A stretch of DNA of 58,035 nucleotides from Betaproteobacteria bacterium. Its GTDB lineage: Bacteria > Pseudomonadota > Gammaproteobacteria > Burkholderiales > Burkholderiaceae_C. The position numbers and the translations under genes were made by a program. The DNA lies in NCBI GenBank assembly GCA_025358155.1, contig JANYKR010000295.1, positions 1 through 58,035 of the forward strand. The letters run 5' to 3'. The notes beneath the pieces were generated by a model. The model did no database searches and was not told where the DNA came from. It saw nothing but the letters and a program-made list of their open reading frames with translations. Numbering within the stretch: position 1 is the first letter of the stretch; each line of letters starts with the position of its first letter. This document shows positions 21,653 through 30,996 of this stretch, one piece after another.

Positions 21653-22408
21653 ATGGATCGCCTCAGGACCTGGGCCCGCACTGGGCTGCTGCTGGCCTTG
21701 CTGACGGTGCTCGGCCTGGTATCACTGGGCTGGAACCTGCTGGCGGTGCCGCTGTATCCCTTGCTGCCGGTCGAGCGCGGTCGCGCGGTCGGGCGGGCGG
21801 TCATCGCCTGGTGTTACCGGGCTTTCTGGGCGCTGGCGTCGCTGGCAGGCATGCTCAAGATCGAGTCGAGTGTGCTCGACCGCTTTCGGGACGAGGCCGG
21901 CCTGATCATCGTTGCCAACCACCCCAGCATGCTCGACGCACTGATCCTGGTGGCGCGCCTGCCGCGCAGCGCCTGCATCATGAAAGCCGAGCTGATGAAG
22001 AACCTGTTTCTCGGCGCGGGCGCACGGTTGGCGCGCTACATCCGAAACGATTCGGCCCGGGGCATGATTCGGCTGACGGTGCAGGATTTGAGGCGCGGCG
22101 GGCAGTTGGTGATCTTTCCGGAAGGCACCCGCACCACGGTGCGACCGGTCAACCCGTTCCGCCCTGGGGTGACCCTGATCGCCAAACTCGCTGACGTGCC
22201 GATTCAGACCGTGTTCATCGACACCGATTCACCCTACCTCGGCAAAGGTTGGCCGATCTGGAAACTGCCGCCCTTGCCGATGGTGTTCACCGTGCGTTTG
22301 GGCGAGCGGTTTGCGCCGTCGCCCGATCCGCATGCGCTGCTGCGCACGCTGGAGGACTATTTTGTCGCCAACTTGCAAGCGCCCAGGCGGCCAGGGCGCT
22401 GCGCCTGA
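21653..22408 (+). CDS. 1-acyl-sn-glycerol-3-phosphate acyltransferase family protein (PlsC-like)
   Basis: 251 residues from the ATG at 21653, preferred over the GTG three bases upstream because AGCAGG precedes it. A membrane helix (GLLLALLTVLGLVSLGWNLL) is followed by the catalytic NHPSMLD (His90, Asp95) and the acceptor-binding FPEGTRT motif. Such enzymes acylate lysophosphatidic acid at the inner membrane. Whether this is the housekeeping PlsC or a paralogue cannot be told from the window. It is linked to the outer-membrane protein gene upstream. Confidence 0.9.
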   Translation: MDRLRTWARTGLLLALLTVLGLVSLGWNLLAVPLYPLLPVERGRAVGRAVIAWCYRAFWALASLAGMLKIESSVLDRFRDEAGLIIVANHPSMLDALILVARLPRSACIMKAELMKNLFLGAGARLARYIRNDSARGMIRLTVQDLRRGGQLVIFPEGTRTTVRPVNPFRPGVTLIAKLADVPIQTVFIDTDSPYLGKGWPIWKLPPLPMVFTVRLGERFAPSPDPHALLRTLEDYFVANLQAPRRPGRCA

Positions 22409-22463
22409 GCCGGTGCCTTGAGCCAGTTGCCGACCTGGGCCGCGCCAGCATCGCCCGCCGGCT

Positions 22464-23309
22464 TCACATGCCCTTGAACAAATGGGCGTACAGCCGGCTG
22501 GCGGTAAGCCGCTCGGGCCGGCCGCGCAGCGACAAGAACACTTTGCCCGAGTCGTCCCGCACAGCGGTGGTGATGGCCGAGGCCCGCACCAGCAGGCTGC
22601 GGTGAACCTGCCAGAACTGCTGTCCATCGAGCTGCGGCACCAGTTCACGCAGCGACAAGCGGATCAGGTGCTCGCGCTCGGCGGTGACCACCCGCAAATA
22701 CTTGTCAGCCGCTTCAAAGTACAGCACCTCGGCCACCGGCACCAGGTGCACGGTGTTGCCCACCCCGGCCTGGATCACCACCAGCCGGGGCGCCGGTGGG
22801 TTGCTCGGGGCACCGGCCAGCAGAGCATGCAATTGGCTGAGCGTCTGCTGGAGGCCGGTCTCCGTCAGCGGGGCGCCGGGCGCAGCTGGCAAGGCGGCGG
22901 CGCCCGCCGGCAATGGCGCCGCCGCCCGGTCTGCCAAGCGCAGTTTCAGCCTTGCCACGCAAGCCGCCAGGCGCGGGCCATCCACCGGCTTGACGAGGTA
23001 GTCCACCGCCTGGGCCTCAAAGGCTTGCAGCGCGAACTGGTCGTAGGCGGTGACAAACACCAGCAGCGGAAAGGGTCGGTTCTCCGGCCAGTCTTCGGCC
23101 AATGCCTGGGCCGCCTCCAGCCCGCTGGCGCCGGGCATGCGGATGTCGAGAAAACACACCTCGGGCTGCAAGGCCAGGGCCTGGCGTGCTGCGCTCAGGC
23201 CGTCGCCCACCAGCGCGGCAATGGCCAGGTCGGGCCACAGCCGCGCCAGGTCAGCGACCAGGGCGGCAGCCAGCAAGGGCTCGTCTTCGGCAATCAGGGC
23301 GCTGGGCAT
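22464..23309 (-). CDS. LytTR-family response regulator
   Basis: 281 residues. An N-terminal receiver domain has the acidic pair in AEDEP, the phosphoacceptor Asp55 in CFLDIRMPG, the Thr in FVTAYD and the Lys in YLVKPVDG. An Ala/Pro linker leads to a C-terminal LytTR DNA-binding domain (VLYFEAADKYLRVVT, then QFWQVHRSLLVRASAI). It is 11 bases downstream of the histidine kinase on the same strand and forms a two-component pair with it. This arrangement is like AlgR/FimS or LytR/LytS; target genes are unknown. Confidence 0.92.
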   Translation of the reverse strand: MPSALIAEDEPLLAAALVADLARLWPDLAIAALVGDGLSAARQALALQPEVCFLDIRMPGASGLEAAQALAEDWPENRPFPLLVFVTAYDQFALQAFEAQAVDYLVKPVDGPRLAACVARLKLRLADRAAAPLPAGAAALPAAPGAPLTETGLQQTLSQLHALLAGAPSNPPAPRLVVIQAGVGNTVHLVPVAEVLYFEAADKYLRVVTAEREHLIRLSLRELVPQLDGQQFWQVHRSLLVRASAITTAVRDDSGKVFLSLRGRPERLTASRLYAHLFKGM

Positions 23310-23320
23310 GGCGTGACGCT

Positions 23321-24526
23321 TCAGGGTGTGTCGCCTCGGCCGGGCGGGGTGGGTGGGCCAGCGCGGCGGGTCGCAGCCGCAGCAGACTCTGTCGGCAGCG
23401 GCAAATCGAGCACGGCCAGTGTGCCGCCCTCTGGGTCGGTGGCCGGCGCCAGCGTGAATCTCGCCTGATCACCGTACATCGTGGCCAGCCGCGCGGCAAC
23501 GTGCTGGCTGCCGTAGTGGCTGCCGCAGTCGCTGGCGGGTGCGCCGGAGATCGGCCCTGTGATGGCCCCGCCAGCGCCTGCCGGCAGCCCCAGCCCGGTG
23601 TCGCGCACCGTCAGCAGCAGCCGATCGCCGCGCTGCTCGGCCCGCACGGCGATCCGGCCACCCTCCAGCTTGGGCTCCAGGCCGTGGCGGATGCTGTTTT
23701 CCACCAGCGGCTGCAGCAACAGCGGTGGCACTGGCAGGTCGCGCAGGGCAGCCGGCAGGTCCAGCGACACCTGCAGCCGCGGGCCCATCCGCAGGGTCAT
23801 CAGCGCCAGGTAGTCGGTCAGCCGGTCAAACTCGGCCGACAGCGGGTGCAAGGTGGCGCGCGACGCACCCAGGGTGGCGCGCAGGTAGCCGATCAGGCGG
23901 TCGAGCATGGCCTGGGCGCGCGGCGGGTCGAGTGAGATCAGCACCCGCAGGTTGGCCAGGGTGTTGAACAGCATGTGCGGCTCCAGCTGCGACTGCAGCA
24001 GCATCAGCTGGGCCTCGGCGGCTACGCGCCGCGCCGCGTCGGCCGCCGCCTGCTCGGACCGCAGCCGTTCGTTGGCATAGAAGTACCAGGTGGCGGCAAA
24101 GGCCACGATGATGCTGATGGCGATGGCGCCGCGGTTCTGCAGCAGGCTGGGTGTGACGAGGCCGGTAACGGCATCGCCAATCGCGCTGCCTCCGGTATAG
24201 CCCAATGCCGTGCCGACCAGGATGCACAGCAGCATCCAGCCCGGGCCCGGCCAGCGCGAGCGGCGGTAGGCCGAGTCCTGGGGCCGCCCCGGCAGCCAGG
24301 CCGCCATCAGCAGCCGGCCGCCGTCGATGAACAGCCAGCACAGCGTGCCGATGGCGGCCGAATAGACCCAGGCGGTGAACAGGTTGCCACGCCCGCCCGA
24401 TGACATCAACCAGACCAGCAGCGCGATGACCACGCACACCCCCTGGTTGCGCAGACCGCGGCGCGCAAAACCATCCCAGGGCTGCGTGGTTTGGGCGGCG
24501 AGATCAGGCGGCGGCATGGTCGGCAT
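23321..24526 (-). CDS. LytS/AlgZ-type sensor histidine kinase
   Basis: 401 residues from the ATG at 24526 (a second ATG lies three codons further in). Four or more hydrophobic helices occupy about residues 25-180, with no large periplasmic domain. The kinase part has the family's phosphoacceptor motif SQLEPHMLFNTLANLR, then the N box around LVENSIRHG and the G box DTGLGLP. It should phosphorylate the response regulator at 22464. The final 40 residues hold a Gly/Ala/Pro-rich tail. The next gene upstream, 67 bases away, encodes a small membrane protein. Confidence 0.9.
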   Translation of the reverse strand: MPTMPPPDLAAQTTQPWDGFARRGLRNQGVCVVIALLVWLMSSGGRGNLFTAWVYSAAIGTLCWLFIDGGRLLMAAWLPGRPQDSAYRRSRWPGPGWMLLCILVGTALGYTGGSAIGDAVTGLVTPSLLQNRGAIAISIIVAFAATWYFYANERLRSEQAAADAARRVAAEAQLMLLQSQLEPHMLFNTLANLRVLISLDPPRAQAMLDRLIGYLRATLGASRATLHPLSAEFDRLTDYLALMTLRMGPRLQVSLDLPAALRDLPVPPLLLQPLVENSIRHGLEPKLEGGRIAVRAEQRGDRLLLTVRDTGLGLPAGAGGAITGPISGAPASDCGSHYGSQHVAARLATMYGDQARFTLAPATDPEGGTLAVLDLPLPTESAAAATRRAGPPTPPGRGDTP

Positions 24527-24593
24527 TGTCAGGCCCGGCCGGGTGTAGACCAGCTTGCCGCGGTGTGCCAAAAATCGGCTGCAAGCAGGGGTT

Positions 24594-25115
24594 TCAAGCT
24601 GGTGTGGCGACAACCACCAGGGCATTGCCGCGTTGTTGCAGCGCTCGCCAGGCCCGGGCGCCAAACAGGCCGCTGGCGGCGCCGTAGAGCGCGCCGGCCA
24701 GGGCGACAAAGACCGGCTCGCCGGCCAGCGTGGGCGACAAGCTCAGCGAGACGGCAACTGCGTAACGCAGCCAGAAGATCAGCATCAGCAGCGCCATGGG
24801 CACCCAACTGCCGCCGATGCTGAGTCGACCGTCGGGCAGCAGTTGCACCAGGCGCGGCAAGCGCAACTGCTGGTTTGCTGTTGCACCCAGCAGCACACCG
24901 GCCAGCCAGCCGGCGAGTGGCAGGGCCTGCGCACCAAAGGCGCTGACCGTGCCGGAAAGCGACAAGGCGGCCAACACCACTGGCTGGATCCACAAACGGC
25001 TGGGCGAGACCTCATGGTCGCGGGCCTGCCTGAGACCCAGCGCAACCAACGCAGCCAGGATGAGCCAGACCCAGGGCGGGGTGTGGCTGAGGATGGCGAG
25101 GGCGAACTGTGTCAT
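24594..25115 (-). CDS. Small polytopic membrane protein (DUF6622-like)
   Basis: 173 residues from the ATG at 25115 (MTQFALAILSHTPPWVWLIL). Five hydrophobic helices are visible, with the conserved-looking LGLRQARDHEVSPSRLW segment after the first. I recall similar proteins as DUF6622, but the family name is uncertain. No function is known. It lies 67 bases before the histidine kinase on the same strand and may be co-transcribed with it. Confidence 0.75.
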   Translation of the reverse strand: MTQFALAILSHTPPWVWLILAALVALGLRQARDHEVSPSRLWIQPVVLAALSLSGTVSAFGAQALPLAGWLAGVLLGATANQQLRLPRLVQLLPDGRLSIGGSWVPMALLMLIFWLRYAVAVSLSLSPTLAGEPVFVALAGALYGAASGLFGARAWRALQQRGNALVVVATPA

Positions 25116-25340
25116 GGCGGGCTCCGGAAGACTGTGGGATGGGGGTGGGAAGGCGGTGAGAGACGGGAGTGATCCTGCCGGCTGCGGCCGGGCCGGGCCA
25201 GGGCCGGGGGACAGAACGCCGACTGGCGTCGCCAAATGCCGGTCAGAGGGCCCGGTTGGCAGCCCGCTGCGCTGCCCGGTCGGAAGGCTGTGCGCCGGCC
25301 CACTTAAACTCATGCCCTCAAAACAAGGAGCCCTCCCAGC

Positions 25341-26066
25341 ATGGCCGGTCATTCAAAGTGGGCCAATATCCAGCACCGCAAGGGTCGCCAGGACGAAAAA
25401 CGCGGCAAGGTCTGGACCCGCATCATCCGTGAGATCACGGTCGCCGCACGCCAGGGCGGCGGCGACGTGGGCGTCAACCCCAGGCTTCGCCTGGCCATTG
25501 CCGGCGCCAAGGCCGCCAACATGCCGGCCGACCGCATCAAGTACAACATCGACAAGGCCTCGGGCACGCTCGAAGGCATCAGCTACGAGGAGATCCGTTA
25601 CGAGGGCTACGGCATCGGCGGCGCGGCGATCATCGTCGACACCATGACCGACAACCGGGTCCGCACGGTGGCCGAGGTGCGCCATGCCTTCAACAAATAC
25701 GGCGGCAACCTGGGCACCGAGGGCTCGGTGGCGTTCCAGTTCAAGCACTGCGGCCAGTTTTTGTTTGCGCCGGGCACACCCGAGGACAAGCTGATGGAGG
25801 TGGCGCTGGAGGCCGGCGCCGACGACGTCATCACCCACGATGACGGCTCTGCCGAGGTGCTGTGCGCCGCGCCTGACTTCGAGGCCGTCAAGCTGGCGCT
25901 CGAGGCTGCCGGCCTGACGCCCGAGATTGCCGAGGTGACGATGCGGGCCGAGAACAACATCCCGCTGGCCGGTGAAGACGCCGAGCGCATGCAAAAACTG
26001 CTCGACGTGATCGAGGACCTGGACGACGTGCAAGCGGTGTTCCACAACGCCGAAATGGATTCATGA
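25341..26066 (+). CDS. yebC: YebC/PmpR/TACO1-family protein
   Basis: 241 residues with the invariant start [14 protein letters not shown] and the usual acidic C-terminal third ending [21 protein letters not shown]-associated members of this family act in translation of proline-rich stretches or as transcriptional regulators. AAGGAG precedes the ATG. It overlaps purD by four bases (ATGA), and the yebC-purD-hemF order is common in Burkholderiales. Length is normal. Confidence 0.95.
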   Translation: MAGHSKWANIQHRKGRQDEKRGKVWTRIIREITVAARQGGGDVGVNPRLRLAIAGAKAANMPADRIKYNIDKASGTLEGISYEEIRYEGYGIGGAAIIVDTMTDNRVRTVAEVRHAFNKYGGNLGTEGSVAFQFKHCGQFLFAPGTPEDKLMEVALEAGADDVITHDDGSAEVLCAAPDFEAVKLALEAAGLTPEIAEVTMRAENNIPLAGEDAERMQKLLDVIEDLDDVQAVFHNAEMDS

Positions 26067-27358
26067 ACATTCTTGTCATTGGTGGCGGTGGCCGCGAGCA
26101 CGCTCTGGCCTGGAAGCTGGCGCAAAGCGAGCGCGCTCAAAAAGTGTTTGTTGCACCGGGCAATGGCGGCACCGCGCAAGACGCCCGACTCACCAACCTG
26201 CTGATCACCGACCCGAACGCGCTGGCCGACTTTGCCGAGGCCGAGAAGATCGGCCTGACGGTGGTCGGCCCCGAGGCGCCGCTCTCAGCCGGCGTGGTCG
26301 ACATCTTTCGCGCCCGCGGCTTGCGCATCTTCGGCCCGACCTCGGCCGCCGCGCAGCTGGAGAGCTCCAAGGCCTTTGCCAAGGACTTCATGCAGCGCCA
26401 CGGCATCCCCACCGCGACCTACGCCGCGTTCACCGACGCGGCGCTGGCCCATGCCCATGTCGAAGAGACGGGCGCGCCCATCGTCGTCAAGGCCGACGGC
26501 CTGGCCGCCGGCAAGGGCGTGGTGGTGGCCATGACGCTGGCCGAGGCGCATGAAGCGATCGACTTCATGCTGGGTGACAACACCCTGGGCGTGCAGCACA
26601 ACGCCGGCGCCGACGGCCTGGCCTTGCCCCGGGTGGTGATCGAAGAGTTCTTGCAGGGCGAAGAGGCCAGCTTCATCGTGCTGGTGGACGGCAAGCATGT
26701 GCTGGCGCTGGCCAGCAGCCAGGACCACAAGCGCCTGGGCGACGCCGACACCGGGCCCAACACTGGCGGCATGGGTGCCTACTCGCCGGCGCCGGTGGTC
26801 ACGCCCAATGTGCATGCCAAGGCGATGCAGGAGATCATCTTGCCGACGGTAGCCGGCATGGCGCGCGACGGTATCCCGTTCACCGGCTTTCTCTACGCCG
26901 GGCTGATGATCGACCCGCAAGGCCGGCCCAGGACGCTGGAGTTCAACACCCGGCTGGGTGACCCGGAGACCCAGCCGATCCTGATGCGCCTCAAAAGCGA
27001 CCTGGTCGAGGTGTTGCTGCATGCCACCGATGGCACCCTGGACCGGGTCGAGCTGCAATGGGACCGGCGCTTTGCGCTGGGCGTGGTGCTGGCGGCGGCC
27101 GGCTACCCTGCGGCGCCACGCAAGGGCGACCTGATCACCGGCTTGCCGCCTGACTGCGAAGACGCGGTCGTCTTCCATGCCGGCACGGCAATCGAGGGCG
27201 GCAAGCTGCGCGTGACCGGCGGCCGGGTGCTGTGCGTCACTGCGCTCGGCGACTCGGCCAAGCTGGCGCAGCAACGTGCCTACGACGCGCTACGCAGCAT
27301 CCACATCGACGGCGTGCTGTACCGCCGCGACATCGGCCACCGTGCCATCAAGCGTTGA
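26063..27358 (+). CDS. purD: Phosphoribosylamine-glycine ligase
   Basis: 431 residues, standard length. The N-terminal [13 protein letters not shown] motif, the ATP-grasp stretch ([16 protein letters not shown]) and the [15 protein letters not shown] segment near the active site are present. It makes glycinamide ribonucleotide from phosphoribosylamine, glycine and ATP, the second step of purine synthesis. The start overlaps yebC by four bases, indicating coupled translation. Confidence 0.97.
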   Translation: MNILVIGGGGREHALAWKLAQSERAQKVFVAPGNGGTAQDARLTNLLITDPNALADFAEAEKIGLTVVGPEAPLSAGVVDIFRARGLRIFGPTSAAAQLESSKAFAKDFMQRHGIPTATYAAFTDAALAHAHVEETGAPIVVKADGLAAGKGVVVAMTLAEAHEAIDFMLGDNTLGVQHNAGADGLALPRVVIEEFLQGEEASFIVLVDGKHVLALASSQDHKRLGDADTGPNTGGMGAYSPAPVVTPNVHAKAMQEIILPTVAGMARDGIPFTGFLYAGLMIDPQGRPRTLEFNTRLGDPETQPILMRLKSDLVEVLLHATDGTLDRVELQWDRRFALGVVLAAAGYPAAPRKGDLITGLPPDCEDAVVFHAGTAIEGGKLRVTGGRVLCVTALGDSAKLAQQRAYDALRSIHIDGVLYRRDIGHRAIKR

Positions 27359-27395
27359 GAGCCCGAAGGGCCAACGCATCGAAACCGGAGACGCC

Positions 27396-28343
27396 GTGCA
27401 AACCCAAGCCGTGCGCGACTACCTGCTGGGCCTGCAGCACCGCATCATCAGCGCGCTGCAGGCTGCTGACGGCAAGGACTTTGTCACCGATACCTGGGTG
27501 CGTGCGCCGCAAGAGCGCCTGCAAGGCGATGGCCGCAGCCAACTGGTGGAGGAGGGCGGCTTGCTCGAGCGTGGCGGCTGCAACTTCAGCCATGTCACGG
27601 GCCCGCAGCTGCCGCCCTCGGCCACCCAGCACCGGCCCGAGCTGGCTGGCGCGCCGTTCGAGGCGATGGGTGTGTCGCTGGTGTTGCATCCGCGCAACCC
27701 TTATGTGCCCACTGTGCACATGAACGTGCGTATGTTCGCGGCCCTGCCCGAAGGCAGGCCGCCGGTGGTCTGGTTTGGCGGCGGCATGGACTTGACGCCG
27801 TACTACGGCTTCGAGGCCGACGCCCAGCATTTTCACCAGACCTGCCGCGACGCGCTGGCGCCGTTGGGTGCCGGCCTGTACCCACGCTTCAAGAGCTGGT
27901 GCGACGAGTACTTCTTTCTCAAACACCGCAACGAGCCGCGCGGCATCGGCGGCGTGTTTTTTGACGACTTTGCCGAACTGGGCTTCGAGCAGAGTTTTGC
28001 GATGCTGCGGGCGGTGGGCGATGCCTTCTTGCCGGCTTATTTGCCGCTGGTGGAGCGCCGGCGCGCGCTGCCCTACGGCGAGCGTGAACGTGATTTTCAG
28101 GCCTACCGGCGGGGCCGCTACGTCGAATTCAACCTGGTCTATGACCGCGGCACCTTGTTCGGCCTGCAGTCGGGCGGCCGCACCGAGAGCATCCTGATGT
28201 CGATGCCGCCGGTGGTGAAGTGGCGCTACAACTGGCAGCCCGAGCCGGGCACACCCGAAGCCCGGCTTTACAGCGATTTTCTGCGGCCGCGCGACTGGGC
28301 TGGCCTGGACTCGAGCGGCGCCAACGGGGCTGGCAGCGCTTGA
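27396..28343 (+). CDS. hemF: Oxygen-dependent coproporphyrinogen III oxidase
   Basis: 315 residues from a GTG at 27396, chosen because GGAG lies five bases upstream and family homology begins there ([14 protein letters not shown]); an open frame continues upstream into purD. The signature [12 protein letters not shown] is at 128-139, with [10 protein letters not shown] and ESILMSMPP later. The enzyme converts coproporphyrinogen III to protoporphyrinogen IX using oxygen, so the organism can make haem aerobically. The stop overlaps the nadD start (TTGA). Confidence 0.96.
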   Translation: MQTQAVRDYLLGLQHRIISALQAADGKDFVTDTWVRAPQERLQGDGRSQLVEEGGLLERGGCNFSHVTGPQLPPSATQHRPELAGAPFEAMGVSLVLHPRNPYVPTVHMNVRMFAALPEGRPPVVWFGGGMDLTPYYGFEADAQHFHQTCRDALAPLGAGLYPRFKSWCDEYFFLKHRNEPRGIGGVFFDDFAELGFEQSFAMLRAVGDAFLPAYLPLVERRRALPYGERERDFQAYRRGRYVEFNLVYDRGTLFGLQSGGRTESILMSMPPVVKWRYNWQPEPGTPEARLYSDFLRPRDWAGLDSSGANGAGSA

Positions 28344-28990
28344 GCGACGCACGACGCATCGGCCTGCTGGGCGGCAGCTTTGACCCGCCGCACCTGGCCC
28401 ATCTGGCACTGGGCCGGCTGGCCCGGCAAGCCTTGGCGCTGGACGAGTTGCGCTGGCTGCCGGCCGGCGCGCCCTGGCAAAAGGCCGGCCGGCAGATGGC
28501 CTCGGCAGCGCACCGTCTGGCGATGCTGGGCTTGCTGCTGGCCGATGAGCCCGACATGCTGATCGATCCGCGAGAACTGCAGCGCGACGGTGCCACCTTC
28601 ACCATCGACACGGTGCGGGAGTTGCAGGCCGAGCGCTCTAGCGCCGATAAAAACCCGGCTGACTGGTTCCTGATCCTCGGCCAAGACCAGTACAGCCGCT
28701 TCCACACCTGGCGCGACTGGCCCGAGCTGCTGCAGCGCTGCACGCTGGCGGTGGCGGGCCGTGCCGGCCAGGCACCGCAAGCGCCGGCCGCGCTGGCGGC
28801 TGTGCCTCACCGGCGGGTTACGCTCGACCTGCCACCGCAAGACATTGCTGCCAGCGACATCCGCCAGCGCCTGGCCGCCGGCCAGCCGGTCGCGGCACTG
28901 GTGGGCGAGCGCGTAGCCGGCTACATTTCGCAGCACGGTCTTTATCAACAGGGCAATTTGCCACAAACCCCACGGGACACCCCGCACTGA
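28340..28990 (+). CDS. nadD: Nicotinate-nucleotide adenylyltransferase
   Basis: 216 residues from a TTG at 28340 that overlaps the hemF stop; the longer open frame would lie inside hemF. The nucleotidyltransferase motif GGSFDPPH is at 11-18 and the C-terminal ASDIRQRL matches the SxxxxR signature. It adenylates nicotinate mononucleotide in NAD synthesis. It abuts rsfS directly: the stop at 28990 is followed at once by the rsfS ATG. Confidence 0.95.
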   Translation: MSDARRIGLLGGSFDPPHLAHLALGRLARQALALDELRWLPAGAPWQKAGRQMASAAHRLAMLGLLLADEPDMLIDPRELQRDGATFTIDTVRELQAERSSADKNPADWFLILGQDQYSRFHTWRDWPELLQRCTLAVAGRAGQAPQAPAALAAVPHRRVTLDLPPQDIAASDIRQRLAAGQPVAALVGERVAGYISQHGLYQQGNLPQTPRDTPH

Positions 28991-29806
28991 ATGGACATTC
29001 GCAAACTTCAACGGGCCATCGTCGATGGCCTCGAGGACGTCAAGGCCCAGGACATCCTGGTTCTCAACACCGAGCACTTGTCGTCGCTGTTCGAGCGCGT
29101 GATCATCGCCTCGGGTACCAGCAACCGGCAGACCAAGGCACTGGCCTCGGGCGTGCGCAACGCGGTGCGTGAGGCCGGATTTCCGGTGCTGGCCACCGAA
29201 GGCGCCGAAAACGGCGAGTGGATCATCGTCGACTGTGGTGCGGCCGTGGCCCACATCATGCAGCCCGCCATCCGCGAGTACTACCGCCTCGAAGAAATCT
29301 GGGGCGGCAAGACTGTCAAGATGAAGCTCGGCGGCGCCGCCAAGGGTCTGGTCAAGGCGTCTGAAGGCGCGGGCGACGACGATGCGGACGAGGACGACGA
29401 GCCGGTGGCCAAGAAGCCGGCCCGCAAGGCTGCGGCAAAACGGTCAGCCAAGCCGGCCGCGCCCGCGCAGCCGGCGCGGGTTGCTGTCGCCGCCAAGCCC
29501 GAGCCCTCGCAACGGCCAGCGTCCAAGGCGGCTGCTGCCAAAAAAGTGGCGGCCAAGGTGGCTGCAGCCAAAAAGGTGGTGGCACGCAAAAAGGCCATCG
29601 CCAAGGCGCCGGTGCTCAAGACGATCGTCGTCAAGGCGGTGGACCGCCGCACGGCGGCCGCCAAGTCGGTATCGGCCGCTGCGCGCAAGACCTCGGGCCC
29701 GGCCCGCAAGACTGCCACGGGCGGTCGCGCTGCCGCACCGTCCGGTCGCAAGGCAGCGGCCAAGACCCTCTCCAAGCCGTCGTCCAAGCCCACGACCCGG
29801 CGCTGA
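28991..29806 (+). CDS. rsfS: Ribosomal silencing factor RsfS with a long basic tail
   Basis: 271 residues, more than twice the usual length. Residues 1-115 are a normal RsfS domain (AQDILVLNTEHLSSLFERVI, ASGTSNRQTKALA, ENGEWIIVDCGAAVAHIM, YYRLEEIWGG). From about residue 125 an acidic patch (DDDADEDDE) leads into a Lys/Ala/Pro/Arg tail with repeated AAKK-type units, like histone H1 or AlgP. RsfS binds ribosomal protein uL14 and blocks subunit joining in starvation. The tail may add RNA binding; this is inference. Base composition matches neighbours. Confidence 0.93.
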   Translation: MDIRKLQRAIVDGLEDVKAQDILVLNTEHLSSLFERVIIASGTSNRQTKALASGVRNAVREAGFPVLATEGAENGEWIIVDCGAAVAHIMQPAIREYYRLEEIWGGKTVKMKLGGAAKGLVKASEGAGDDDADEDDEPVAKKPARKAAAKRSAKPAAPAQPARVAVAAKPEPSQRPASKAAAAKKVAAKVAAAKKVVARKKAIAKAPVLKTIVVKAVDRRTAAAKSVSAAARKTSGPARKTATGGRAAAPSGRKAAAKTLSKPSSKPTTRR

Positions 29807-29815
29807 GCGTCCGCC

Positions 29816-30286
29816 ATGCGCCTGCTGCTGGCAGCGGTGGGGCAGCGGCCGCCGGCCTGGGCCGAGACCGCCTACGAGGACTTTGCCAAGCGCTTTCCGC
29901 CCGAGATGCGGCTCGAGCTCAAGGCCGTCAAGGCCGAGCCGCGCAGCAGCGGCCGGACTGCCGCCCAGATGATGGCCGCCGAGGCCCAGCGTCTGGAAGC
30001 GGCCTGCCCCAAGGGCGCCCGGCGGGTGGTGCTGGACGAGCGCGGCGCGCGGCTCGACACCGCGCAACTGGCAGATCGGCTGCGCTACTGGCTGGGCGAC
30101 GGGCGTGATGTGGTGCTGCTGGTGGGCGGCCCGGACGGCCTGGACCCCGCCCTCAAAGCCAGCGCCGACGAGACCTGGCGTTTGTCTGACCTGACACTTC
30201 CCCATGCCTTTGTGCGGGTGCTGCTGGCCGAGGCCTTGTACCGGGCCTGGAGTGTCACCGCCGGCCATCCGTACCACCGCGAATAA
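29816..30286 (+). CDS. rlmH: 23S rRNA (pseudouridine1915-N3)-methyltransferase
   Basis: 156 residues, the usual RlmH length. The SPOUT knot is seen in [12 protein letters not shown] (104-108 the glycine-rich loop) and the invariant C-terminal YHRE. It methylates pseudouridine 1915 of helix 69 in the 70S ribosome using S-adenosylmethionine. It lies 9 bases after rsfS; the rsfS-rlmH pair is widely conserved. Confidence 0.96.
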   Translation: MRLLLAAVGQRPPAWAETAYEDFAKRFPPEMRLELKAVKAEPRSSGRTAAQMMAAEAQRLEAACPKGARRVVLDERGARLDTAQLADRLRYWLGDGRDVVLLVGGPDGLDPALKASADETWRLSDLTLPHAFVRVLLAEALYRAWSVTAGHPYHRE

Positions 30287-30335
30287 ACCGGTCCACCCAG
30301 CAACCGAACCCCTGCGGCGCCCAGCCTGATTCAAC

Positions 30336-30959
30336 TTGCACGACTTCATCTACCTGGCCTCACAAAGCCCACGCCGACGCCAACTGTTGGACCAGTTGGG
30401 GGTGCGACATGAATTGCTGCTGCCCGACGCCTGCGAGGATGCCGAGGCGCTGGAGGCGGTGCTACCGGCCGAGCTGCCGGCCGACTACGTGCAGCGGGTC
30501 ACCCACCTCAAGCTGCAAGCCGCCCGCCACCGCTTGCTGCATCGCGGCCTGCCCGAGGCGCCCATCCTGTGTGCCGACACCACCGTGGCGCTGGGACGGC
30601 GCATCCTGGGCAAGCCCGCCGATGCCGACGACGCCCGCGCCATGCTGACGGCGCTGTCGGGCCGCAGCCACCGGGTGCTGACTGCCATCGCCCTGGGCAC
30701 CGGCAACGGCACCGGGCGCAGCCGATGGCAAGACCGCACCGCGTTGAGCGTGTCGCATGTGCGCTTTGCCGCGCTCAGCGCAGCCACCCTCCACGATTAC
30801 ATCCGCAGCGGCGAGCCCTTTGGCAAGGCCGGCGGCTACGGCGTGCAGAGCCAGCTGGCGGGCTGGATCGAACATATCGAGGGCAGCTACTCCGCTATCA
30901 TGGGTTTGCCCCTCTTCGAGACGGCCCAGCTGCTGAGACAAGCGCGCGTGCGGTTCTGA
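30336..30959 (+). CDS. maf: Maf-family nucleoside triphosphate pyrophosphatase
   Basis: 207 residues from a TTG at 30336 ([18 protein letters not shown]). The Maf signature SQSPRR is at 9-14; the catalytic Asp is in LCADTTVAL, and the [13 protein letters not shown] and [13 protein letters not shown] segments mark the dTTP/UTP-type (YhdE-like) subgroup. It hydrolyses non-canonical or pyrimidine nucleotides. No ATG lies near the N-terminus in this frame, which supports the TTG. Confidence 0.93.
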   Translation: MHDFIYLASQSPRRRQLLDQLGVRHELLLPDACEDAEALEAVLPAELPADYVQRVTHLKLQAARHRLLHRGLPEAPILCADTTVALGRRILGKPADADDARAMLTALSGRSHRVLTAIALGTGNGTGRSRWQDRTALSVSHVRFAALSAATLHDYIRSGEPFGKAGGYGVQSQLAGWIEHIEGSYSAIMGLPLFETAQLLRQARVRF

Positions 30960-30996
30960 TTCCGGCCCCGGCGTGCCGAGACAACCCCAAGGCGCC

